DNA from: Phoronis australis
Lineage: Eukaryota; Phoronida; Phoronidae
Direction of reading: 5' to 3'
Length of the DNA: 60,773 bases
Assembly (NCBI GenBank): GCA_002633005.1
Contig: NMRA01000153.1
Location: 498,784 to 559,556 of the forward strand
The position numbers and the translations under genes were made by a program. Numbering within the stretch: the first letter of the stretch is position 1; every line of letters begins with the position of its first letter. Positions 52,201 to 60,773 of the stretch are shown one piece after another. A model generated the notes under the pieces. The model saw nothing but the letters and a program-made list of their open reading frames with translations. It was not told the DNA's origin and made no database searches.

Positions 52201-55200
52201 TGCTCATCATTTTACCTTGGATGGCTTCTGAGTTTCAGGGTCAAATACTTTTTCACAAACTCTCAACCCTGTTTCTTGACGTAACTGTAGCAAATAAGCC
52301 TTCATGTTTTCTGTAAAACAATTGAAAAATGAAAATTTGAGAACAGGTCATACTGCTGCAAAGCAACTTGAGGTATCCCACACAGGTTAAACAATAATCA
52401 AAATGAGAAGCGATCCTTGGCAAAATCATATAAGAATTTAAGTTGAAGTCGACAACGAAGCCAAGAACATCAACAACCATGACTCTGATGCCTATTACAC
52501 CGAATGTATTAAGGGTTGCGCAAAGGATCACAGAGCAAACACAATTCGAAAAATGGCTGCCACAGTGCCATCTTGCATCCGATTTCGCCCCAAAACAAAA
52601 GTCCTTGCGTTATTGATGAAATAAACTTTGTACTTAAATTTCATGCTGATCAGACAAAAAAATGTGATCTCTAGTACAAATACAATAGGCTAATAAAGAG
52701 CAGCTATAAAAAACTAGTCAATAAAAGAAACCATCTACAAAGCAGTAAAAATCTTGAATATTGCGAGAATGGTAAGTCGTAGCGAGAAATCGATTCCACA
52801 ATGCTAATACTGCTTGAAAAGATCTACCCACAGATCCATCAAGGGATGCCAAAGATATAGCACAAAAACTCAATAAATTGGAGACCGGTCCCCAGAAAAT
52901 CTCAATTAACTCTAGAACAGTAAGACAAAGAGAAAAATAAATGGCACACTTACAATAGCTCTTGAAATAATCTATCAACAGAAAAAAATTAATAAATATC
53001 CCACCTGAAACAGCAAAGCTATGGCTTTGCAAACCAAAAACTGAAAAATGGCCATCTATTCACTTACAGGGGCCCTGCAGCTTGATAACCAGGTTTCTCC
53101 ACAGAATACCGGACATCAAACTTGTTTTTAAAATCCAGGACCCTCTGTAAGTGACTATTGCCTGTAATATGTTGTTATTGGTCTATTTTTACCAGTTTCG
53201 TTCCTAGACTGAGGTTTGGCATAGAGTGCATTGAGTGGGAAGCCATCCTCTCCAGGAATAGGATAGTTGGTAAGGGCTAGCGTATGCATCTCCTTCAGAC
53301 CTTGACCTTTGGTTTGACACTGTGAATATAACAATGGAGGTCAACAATGCATAGCAAGGAAATAATAATGGAAAATGGCAACAATCACATGGACTTCGTG
53401 ACTCACGCTCCAATATAAGTTTGTACCACAACAATGCCAATTAATATTCATATGTGCACATTTTCTTTTCATAAAATTCACTCCTTTGTACGGTTTATGT
53501 AGATCGTATCTCAGAAATGCCTTATTGGATAGAAAACTTTCCGATACCATGCTTTATGCACTGTCCAAAAACTGTAAGGAATTGTTTTCCACTTTTGCAT
53601 GAGGGGCTATTAAAAATAGGATTTCTATGATTTTCAGAAAAAAAATTAAAAGTTGCATAAAACGAAAACGAAACGACGATTCAAAAAACTGGAACATTGT
53701 TTTTGAGATATCACCTTGAACATATAAACTGAACAAAATTTCTTCACGCTGTTTTGTTATGGATATACCTTTGTTTTTGCTTATTTCATAAAGACGTGGT
53801 CACATGACCCAATTAATAGGAGACTGGTATAAAGTCAAAAATCAAATTACACAGGCTTTTTACTTTTAGAAAATATGTGCTTTTACAAATCTAGTTTTGT
53901 AAATATTTGGCTAAATACATCGACAAGTCGATGAGGTCCTTGATAACCTTAACTAAACAGATATATACAATAAGAGGCAATAGTCAGATATAACGTGCCT
54001 GCATTTTGCGAACCAGTTTGATACCTGTTATTCAGTGGAGAAAACTGGATCTCAAAATGCCGGCACATCATATTCAACCATTAAATAGTAGGATACCTCT
54101 GATAGCTTTTCTCATCGATACTTTAACTAGCCATTCGGATCCTGCATCCTTCTAGGGACAAAAATGTTGCCATTGTTCGTCTATTTGAAACAGTGACATA
54201 GCTATCGGCAGAGGATAATGGTGCTGCCTCTCCTGCCAACATTCGGTAGCCACTGATTTTGTGCCACCTCCAGTCATGCATGCCAATCTCTCCCGATAGG
54301 TGTGGCACCTCCCTCTAGCTATGCCAATGATCTGTACTGCCAGTGATATCAATTTTATAACGTCAGGATTCCAGACACGGTCTCTTACCTTCTGCAGCTT
54401 TTTAAGACATTCACTGACGTAGAGAGTTACATAGATAAGAGTCCTGTCAGCTTCAGTCTGCAAACACAAGGCAAATTGTTAAGCTCAATATTAAAGCAGT
54501 TAAAGCCATATTTACCATGTTTTGAAAAGTGACAACATTGTCAGCATCATTAACCATTTTTTGAGCACTGCATACCACAGATGTGCATTCAATATCCCAG
54601 AAACAAGAAAATAGAAGAACAATGACTTCTAATGGAAAGTTTAATAGCTCAACAGACACGATTGTGACGTATGAATGTACCCAGCACTAGTGCGTTACAT
54701 CCACCAACATATGTGTCATATCCGCACTTGTCTGACGTAGTGTGGAAAGTGAAAAGAGCCACGTCATGCTCAAATACTGAGTTGTCAAAACCACCGCAAA
54801 TGCAATGCCAAGTCATTCTTTACTATACCACAAACCAATAGATAATGAGAAGCAACAAATGACGACATTTTACATTAAAAACAATGGAGGAAGATTAATG
54901 CTGTGATTGGCTGTCCCAGTTTTAAGTAGTATGCTTTGACCAATAAATAGTTAGAACTCGAGATCAGCTAACTAACAGATCGTCAGATAGTGTTTGTGGA
55001 TGTTCTAATTCGACAGTTGATCAACTGGTTGGGATTTTTTGGTGGTTTTGATATGAATTTTGTGATTTTAAGTACTTTAAATAACGGCTGTACTGCATAT
55101 TCAGACCTAAAAATTTGGACAAGAGGTTGAGTTGTTTAGTATGATAATGACTCTATTCTGCCACAGTTCTTAAATGGATAGGTGATGACAATGAAATTGT

Positions 55201-58200
55201 TCCACTTGTCATGGATTGAACCGACCAGCAACTTGAACCAATGCTCTTGACTTTTAATGACAATCTCACAAATGCCTTTATCTCTGTAATCATTCTGTAA
55301 TTCCCATAAAAAACAAAAAAGACAAAAATTCCATGTATAGTTGCCATTATCATTTTACGAAACGATTATATGCAAGATTAAGGTTATGCAGGAAAAATAT
55401 CCAAATATGACTAACTTCGGAACATCCCATCTCAGAAATGGCTGTTTGGATTCATATGAAACTTTCTATACGCTGTTAGGAATTGTTTTAAAACTTTTCT
55501 GCCTCAGCATGAGGGACTTTTTAAGATTTTAATGAAAAATCAAGTCATATAAAATGAAAGCGAAACTACAACTTAGAAATGTCTATAAGATTTTATCTTG
55601 AATGTTTATATCAAATGAAAATGGGTCACGTTATTGAAACCTTTGTTTTCCTATGTACCTTCTTTTTTGTTAAATTTTACTAAAAACACACGGTCACATG
55701 ACCCAATTAATGGTAGATTGATATGTAGTCAAAAATCAAATTCTACAGGTTTATGAGTTAAGGTCATTTGTAGATACTTGGCTAATTACACACACAGGTG
55801 TTAATAAAGTCTTACATAACCTTACATAACTTTGATGGTCTCACCTTGATTTCAAAATTTCTGAAGAATACGTTGGCTTTGAAGTAATGCAAAGTTTCAT
55901 CAATCACATCATAATCAGAATCTAAAAATATGAATATATACAAAATGAAATATTTACAAAAATCTTTGTAATGTAAGAGTAGTACTGCAATCAATACATG
56001 AAGAAAAACTGGATCAACTTTAGTATCGTATTCAAATTTGTAATTTTTCTGAAAATTAGACACAAAGCAAAGAACAAGATTGTAAGTTTTGAGCAAATGA
56101 TACTGTGGAAAAAACAAAGTTCTTTGAAAATTCAAAAATCCTTCCTTAAGGATTTGACATTGTTTGCCTTGGTTTTTGGGCTGAATATTGGCCTTATTCC
56201 CAATAAAAAATACTAAAAACCCATATGGAACTTTCTCATCAGGCTCAAATATTCCCTCCAATGATTAAAAAATTCCCTTCAAAATTAGAATCACTCCTTC
56301 AAAATGTTAGTTTAGGCTACTTGAGTCAATTGGTTATGAGAAGGTGGAATTCATGGTGATCAGAGGAAGAAGATTTCCTCTCAACCATAAAATCCCCTAT
56401 CAAAAGGCACAAGCACCTTCCCTCCCAAGTGAGGGAATGCCCTGATTATCCTCTAAAGGTGTGATTCGCCACCCACAGTACACATGAAGATAATTCTGTA
56501 CAGTTTAACACAAGTTAGATATTAACAAAGAAGTATCAGCATATTTAAGCAAATACAACACCATGACCTATTACAGGTTTGGAATATTCATTTTTCATTT
56601 AGCTTCAGATACATACCTGTTGAAGGACCTGGTCCTTTGTACTTTGTCCTCAGTGGAAGTAATGCCATGTTTCCAACAAACAACTGGCTAGACAGCTGTG
56701 AGTGATAGGCCTGCAAAACGATAAGGATACCCTTACATCAAGGAAGTTGGTGATGCATTTTTGGTAATGTTTTGTTAGGTACAATAGACTTCTTGAAGTC
56801 ATTAGATTTGACCAAAACAATGAAACAGCAAATCCTGCTGATTTTGTGATTTTATTATGAATCCTCACTAAATTCAACAGAATGAAATGAAATTGAATTT
56901 TTGAGGAGAAAACTTCTCACTCTGTAGACCACCATTAAAAATGCGTGGATCATAAATTAGCTTGTACATGGTGCAGTAAGGCAGTTACTAGATTACTACT
57001 TAGACTACTGTAAATGGCTATGATCTATTGTGGCTTATGACTGGTCATGAAAAAGACGATAAGTAATTTAGCAACAAAGACTGAACACAGAGTGGTCTCC
57101 TCATCGGTTTTGTCTTTTATATTCCACGTTGATGCCACACCTTTATAAGCTCATTCTTTGTGTACACTGTGCTGGGGCTAGTTCATAGTAACTACACAAT
57201 ACTGGGACCTACAGACTACACGCTGTTGTAGATGTGCTTCCGGGGAATCATATGAGCCTCTGCTAGCTACTCGTTAACGGGCAATTGCCTATTAGCTGAA
57301 TGGTTAGCACGCTTGCCGGTTTTATGGGGGTCGCTGGTTTGATTCCCGGGTCGGGTAATCTCGGCTATTACTACAAAATGGCGTAGTCGGAAAACGAATG
57401 ATCTACCGATGAAGCACTGCCAACTAGTACCCGCGGACATCAGGACGGCGTGCATGGAAGGTTCCAGGAGTCAAGGACCTGTATGAGAGACTACCTTATG
57501 TTCACCAGTGTTGTGATGGTAAAGGTACAAGGGACGTTGATGACCTGTATGGCTGTATGCGAGACATCCTGGTGTTCACCTTCCTGGTCGCGTGCCCGTT
57601 CCGTAGGGAAGGGGGGAATGTTGTAGACGTGCTTCCGGNTGGGGGTCGCTGGTTTGATTCCCGGGTCGGGTAATTTCAGCTATTACTACAAAATGGCGTA
57701 GTCGGAAAACGAATGATCTACTGATGAAGCACTGCCAACTAGTACCCGCGGACATCAGGACGGCGTGCATGGAAGGTTCCAGGAGTCAAGGACCTGTATG
57801 AGAGACTACCTTATGTTCACCAGTGTTGTGATGGTAAAGGTACAAGGGACGTTGATGACCTGTATGGCTGTATGCGAGACATCCTGGTGTTCACCTTCCT
57901 GGTCGCGTGCCCGTTCCGTAGGGAAGGGGGGAATGTTGTAGACGTGCTTCCGGTGAATTATATGAGCCTCTGTTAGCTACTCGCTAACGGGCAATTGCCT
58001 ATTAGCTGAATGGTTAGCACGCTTGCCAGTTTTGGGGGTCGCTGGTTCGATCCCCAGGTCGGGTAATCTCGGCTATTACTACAATACACTTGTCTTGTTA
58101 CAGTGAAATCTCACCAATTTAGGATACAGTAAGGCGGTTTTATTGCCCACTAGAAGTTGAAGTTAATTTATTCCAATCCTTAAATGTCTATGAGAAGTAG

Positions 58201-58368
58201 TTGTAGTTATCGTTGTCAGTGACAGTGAGGCAGTGGGCGGATGCCTGAGGCGAGCCCATGTCTGTGGGCCAGGGCTAGGCCAGGAGACGAACAGAAATTA
58301 ATGTAAAATCCATGAAAGCACAACATAAAGGTCTACATTATCTTAATTAGGTGAATACTTACTGGCAT
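49229..58368 (-). CDS. ARPC3: ARPC3, Arp2/3 complex subunit 3 (p21), complete in seven exons
   Basis: A subunit of the Arp2/3 complex that nucleates branched actin. Coding exons are 58363-58368, 56617-56710, 55845-55921, 54389-54457, 53193-53319, 52216-52310 and 49229-49291. They total 531 nt and give 176 residues plus TAA, against 178 in human. All junctions are GT-AG and in phase. Exon 1 codes only Met-Pro. Landmarks in order are [98 protein letters not shown] and the C-terminal [20 protein letters not shown]. No frame damage is seen. Introns carry a LINE 3' end, tandem repeats and copies of repeat families B, C and D. It is divergent from GPN3. Confidence 0.96.
50631..50807. repeat. 59-bp tandem repeat, three copies
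   Basis: Units start GACAGTATTGGCGGATATCT at 50631, 50690 and 50749 and are nearly identical. Located in the last ARPC3 intron. Confidence 0.93.
51691..52126 (+). mobile_element. 3' end of a non-LTR retrotransposon (CR1/L2-like)
   Basis: The frame at 51691-51792 reads [28 protein letters not shown] and a stop. This is the characteristic C-terminus of non-LTR reverse transcriptase proteins (LWNSLP followed by a TFK block). It is followed by a T-rich 3' UTR and the tail block GAGGGCCCCCATGGAAAGCA and CTACCCTCATTGTAAATATT. The tail recurs at 6843. The rest of the element is absent (5' truncation). It is antisense to ARPC3, in its intron 6. Confidence 0.75.
52545..52690 (+). repeat. Dispersed repeat related to 14800-14945
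   Basis: Shares, in order, AAATGGCTGCCACAG, CCATCTTGCATCC, AAATTTCATGCTGATCAGAC and GATCTCTAGTACAAA with the block in Gs alpha intron 3. Divergence is high. Confidence 0.5.
53061..53153. mobile_element. Family D fold-back MITE
   Basis: Perfect short inverted ends, CACTTACAG and CTGTAAGTG, enclose GGGGCCCTGCAGCTTGATAA and TTTTAAAATCCAGGACCC. It lies 40 bp beyond the donor of ARPC3 exon 5. Confidence 0.65.
53509..53860 (+). repeat. Dispersed repeat family B
   Basis: Direct copy of 55430-55752 and inverted relative to 4691-5016. Shared landmarks are CTCAGAAATG, AAGGAATTGTTTT, GCATGAGGG, GGTCACATGACCCAATTAAT and GTCAAAAATCAAATT. Located in ARPC3 intron 4. Confidence 0.7.
53998..54068 (-). repeat. 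Diverged family D copy, opposite orientation
   Basis: The plus-strand sequence contains ATTTTGCGAACCAGTTTGAT, ACCTGTTATTCAGTGGAGAA and AACTGG. It matches the reverse complement of the 16430 copy. With the 53061 copy it brackets ARPC3 exon 5 in inverted orientation. Confidence 0.5.
54525..55070 (+). repeat. Dispersed repeat family C, copy 2
   Basis: Matches 26147-26690 along about 545 bp, with the same order of landmarks (ACATTGTCAGCATCATTAA, GACGTATGAA, TCAAATACTGAGTTGTCA). In ARPC3 intron 3. Confidence 0.7.
55430..55752 (+). repeat. Dispersed repeat family B
   Basis: Third copy of the family, ending GTCAAAAATCAAATTCTACA. It lies in ARPC3 intron 3, so B copies sit on both sides of exon 4. 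Confidence 0.7.
57228..58067 (+). repeat. Tandem duplication of a 315-bp unit carrying tRNA-like heads
   Basis: 57325-57638 and 57640-57953 are nearly identical (offset 315). The second copy starts immediately after an N, in the middle of a tRNA-like motif. tRNA-like segments lie at 57284-57359 and 57994-58067, with a truncated one at 57640. Each has acceptor ends ATTGCCT / GGGTAAT that can pair, an A-box-like TAGCTGAATGGTTAGCAC and a B-box-like GGTTCGATCCC. They look like tRNA-derived SINE heads with a shared downstream body. Confidence 0.75.
57994..58067 (+). tRNA. tRNA-like element (probable pseudo-tRNA)
   Basis: 74 nt long, with a 7-bp acceptor stem possible (two G-U pairs), a D-like arm and a CTGG TTCGATCC CCAG T-arm. 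The anticodon arm does not fold convincingly, so no amino acid is assigned. It is most likely the head of the SINE-like repeat rather than a working tRNA gene. Confidence 0.25.
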
Positions 58369-58570
58369 TTTGGAAATGTACAACACAAAACTGGTCCGAA
58401 AACTCCCAGGATGTCGACAAAAAGAAGTTCTTCCTAGCACTTTCTTACTTCCGGCTTGGCTGACCGGAAATAAAGTGTCCCACAATACACCAGCAACTTC
58501 CTCCATATGAGGCGAAATGTGACTGAAAATGCCTACACATTTTGTACATGTGCGCTAGAAATACAGCATT
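58369..58570. promoter_or_regulatory. Bidirectional ARPC3-GPN3 promoter
   Basis: Only 202 bp separate the divergent start codons. The strip contains ACTTCCGG at 58447-58454 and ACCGGAAA at 58463-58470, ETS/GABP-type core sites in opposite orientation. These are typical of bidirectional housekeeping promoters. There is no TATA box. Factor binding is inferred. Confidence 0.65.
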
Positions 58571-58618
58571 ATGACGCGATATGCTCAATTAGTCATTGGT
58601 CCAGCAGGTAGTGGGAAG
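58571..58618 (+). CDS. GPN3: GPN3 first coding exon (GPN-loop GTPase 3)
   Basis: The exon codes 16 residues, MTRYAQLVIGPAGSGK, followed by a GTAAAG donor in phase 0. The GPAGSGK P-loop preceded by (M)xRYAQLV is diagnostic of GPN3, a small GTPase needed for assembly and nuclear import of RNA polymerase II. The catalytic Gly-Pro-Asn loop and the remaining approximately 265 residues are outside the window; no second exon was found up to 60773. The gene is head-to-head with ARPC3, an arrangement also known in human. Confidence 0.88.
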
Positions 58619-58768
58619 GTAAAGGTTGCCTTAAGCACTGTTAGTTACTCATATAGTTGATTTTAAAGAGCTAAAGCCGGGCATGGTTCTGGCCCAAAAC
58701 CATGCGTTCAGTAACGCTAGAACCTACGCTAGGTCTAGGACCTAGCTAAAATCTGGATAGTTCTAAAA

Positions 58769-58848
58769 CCCCCTCGACCCACGACCCCCTCGACCCACGG
58801 CCCCCTCGACCCACGGCCCCCTCGACCCACAACCCCCTTGACCCAAAA
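58769..58848. repeat. 16-bp C-rich tandem repeat, five copies
   Basis: Unit CCCCCTCGACCCACGG or a close variant, exactly five times, in GPN3 intron 1, 150 bp after exon 1. The opposite strand carries regularly spaced GGG and GGGGG runs. Confidence 0.93.
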
Positions 58849-59399
58849 CCTGGTTCGTTTGGTCAGGTTATCAACTTACCTTTGACTTCGGCTTCGCTGG
58901 GTCTGTACAGCTGTACAAACTGGCATAACTAGCAGCAGACATCCACACGTTTCAAACGCACCATAAACAAGGCGTATGTAATCGAACCTGGAACAACGCA
59001 CCTTTTCTGAGAAAAACGTCAGGCGGACGTCCGAAGCACCGAAAACAGGCTGATGCTCCTTTCGTCCCATAGCAGCACAGGAATGCTGACGATGGACAGG
59101 AATGCCGAACCATTTTTCAGTTTGGTGGATCAGACTGCCACTACAGCTGGCCGGGGAAAGTTGGCATGCGAGCTTCCACATGCTCTGTCTGCATGAGACC
59201 CCTGTTGTGCGGAGCCAGAGAGTACACTAATGTGTTCGTCCGCTGTAACTACTCAAACTTCAAATTAATTTGTTACATCAAGACATGGGCTGTGCAGCAC
59301 TGAAATAAGTGGGGGGGGGGNGGACTATAGCCTCCAGCCTCCTATGGTGCGCTGCCCATGCAAGATTATTTTTCAAAAGGGTAAAATATCTTAAATGCA
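58849..59399. other. GPN3 intron 1, no exon recognised
   Basis: Contains a G run with an N at 59321 and the CTCCTATGGTGCGCTGCCCA block shared with about 32550. Confidence 0.45.
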
Positions 59400-59602
59400 C
59401 AGGCGGATTTTTTACATGGGGGGGGGTTCAGGGGGTTTAAACCACCCCCTGGGAAAGGATCGAAAACAAAAAATTAAAAAAACGTTGCCAGGAAAACGAA
59501 ATCGGCTACAAAAACCAACAAATTCCTCCCCCACTCGGCGCTATGCACCTCGGATTCGTGCGAATCCTAACCCCCATTACTGAAAACGTAGATCTGCCAC
59601 TG
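59400..59602. mobile_element. Short GGCGGAT-family MITE
   Basis: Starts CAGGCGGATTTTTTACATGG and ends GTAGATCTGCCACTG, flanked by AAATGCA and AAATGTC. The G-run then CCCCC interior matches the family. Confidence 0.65.
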
Positions 59603-59610
59603 AAATGTCT

Positions 59611-59715
59611 TTAAAGGCGAAGGCAACCCTTTTTCATGTCATTTTGAGCTAAAATAAGGTTGGTTGGTTATCCTAGACATATTTTCCACGTAATTACAGC
59701 TTTTCGTAATTTTTA
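59611..59715 (+). mobile_element. Solo terminal repeat of the Kolobok-like family
   Basis: TTAAAGGCGAAGGCAACCCT, TTTTCATGTCATTTT, GGTTGGTTATCCTAGACATA and TTTTCC match the left TIR at 30196 and onward. No partner TIR was found up to 60773, so the copy is partial or its other end lies outside. Confidence 0.6.
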
Positions 59716-59742
59716 TGCGCCCACATACCGTAATCGTTCGGG

Positions 59743-59916
59743 TTAACGCCCATGTTCAGTTAACCGCCCATCCCCGACTTTAAGTGGATTTCCGATTTAA
59801 CCGCCCACTGCTCGGTTAACCGCCCTCCCCCGATTTTTTAAGAGTTCCAGTTAAGCGCCCACCTCTCGGTTAAGCGCCCACCCCGACTTTTAAAGAATGA
59901 AGATTTAGCGCCTAGT
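59743..59916. repeat. TTAACCGCCCA composite tandem repeat
   Basis: The motif TTAACCGCCCA, or TTAAGCGCCCA, recurs seven times with alternating spacings of about 19 and 37 bases. This gives a compound period near 55 bp over about three copies. Confidence 0.75.
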
Positions 59917-60773
59917 GCTAAGGAAACGCGCGATTCCCTGACTTTTAGAAAAAGATCGATGATCACAATGAGTGCAACGACGCCGGGACTCCGAGACGGT
60001 GGTTTAGCAATCTGAATCACAATACAGGTAAAGAGTTATTGTCTTGGGTCATGAACTCACTTCAAAATACTTGAAGTTTGGTAAGGACATCGTTTAGAAT
60101 AATGAATTAAAACATTGCTGTTTTCTGACATTTTGTAACATATTTATGCATTTGCTTGAAATTTTATTCTTGATCGACGACTGGCTCGACCACCCCCGAT
60201 CCTTGTCTTTGTTACTTCTTTGCATAACATGTTTGGCGCAACGGCAAGAGAGCAATGCCGGGCTGTCGAGATAAGACAGCTAGCCGCAGAACCATACGCT
60301 GAAAATGTCATTGAGTCACGGAGTGTCGACTATAACATCCCAAACACAAAAAACAGCAGAGTTAAGTTTTTCAAACTTTTATTACAACCAATTTTAAAAC
60401 TGCTCTCTGACTCAGAACTTGACAGCTACATATAGTACGAGACCATAAATTTGATGTCTGACCTCTGCAACACGTGAAGCTTGCACGCGCGCACTTAAGC
60501 AGGGTCACATCTTGAAACAGTTTTAATTCAAATGGAGGCTTCATAGTCACTGGTCGTCTGCGCACCGCAGGACGGCACGGGGCTATTACTCAGCAATTTT
60601 GTAAATTTAATAGTGAATGACTAATCTGAGGGCAAGAGAACCTTTGTTGGGATCATCCGCTGTTATGACGTTTTCACAGTCATTTGGCGACGTGACGATG
60701 AAGCTCTTTGAAAAGGGCTACGCGTTCCGAGTATGAGTGTCGTGTCGGGATTTAGATCGCCAGGTAAGATTAA
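59917..60773. other. GPN3 intron 1 continued, nothing recognised
   Basis: No exon with GPN3 character on the plus strand and no clear repeat. Confidence 0.4.

Noticed and set aside
57284-57359. Functional tRNA gene
   Set aside because: The acceptor ends can pair and a B box exists, but the anticodon arm does not fold, and the unit is part of a larger duplicated repeat.

Overview
The window is nuclear DNA of an invertebrate-type animal. Genes are split by GT-AG introns, there is no operon structure, and DNA transposons, fold-back MITEs and LINE tails are abundant. Four animal gene families can be recognised, and in the two spliced genes the joined exons keep frame. The species cannot be fixed from this sequence alone. 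A marine invertebrate fits the Kolobok-type elements with THAP and P2X7-tail-like ORFs and the absence of vertebrate repeats.

Layout. 1-10 kb: a possible terminal coding exon of an unknown minus-strand gene (1061-1209), then repeats. 10-28 kb: the 5' half of a Gs/Golf-type G protein alpha subunit gene on the minus strand, with five exons at 27875-28004, 27657-27729, 15685-15739, 11322-11441 and 10066-10158. The gene is cut inside exon 5 by a poly-A run and an N at 10047-10065. 28-45 kb: mostly mobile DNA. It includes an approximately 1.46 kb TTAA-flanked Kolobok-like element, a second broken THAP element and several MITEs. It also holds a second Gs-type first exon at 38610-38739. That exon has the same length and phase as exon 1 and lies 10.6 kb upstream of it, so it may be an alternative promoter of the same gene. 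45.7-46.7 kb: an intronless RNF113A/Cwc24 spliceosome gene on the plus strand, with a 1.1 kb inverted-repeat element ending 84 bp before its start codon. 49.2-58.4 kb: a complete seven-exon ARPC3 gene on the minus strand (Arp2/3 complex subunit 3, 176 aa). 58.57 kb: the first coding exon of GPN3 on the plus strand, divergent from ARPC3 with 202 bp between the two start codons. The rest of GPN3 lies beyond the window.

The genes serve separate cell functions: cAMP signalling, splicing, actin branching and RNA polymerase assembly. The one arrangement suggesting shared control is the ARPC3-GPN3 divergent promoter. Three single Ns (10065, 57639, 59321) sit in low-complexity or duplicated sequence and look like assembly joins. 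At least the first two have damaged features. All calls come from reading the sequence; no database search was run.
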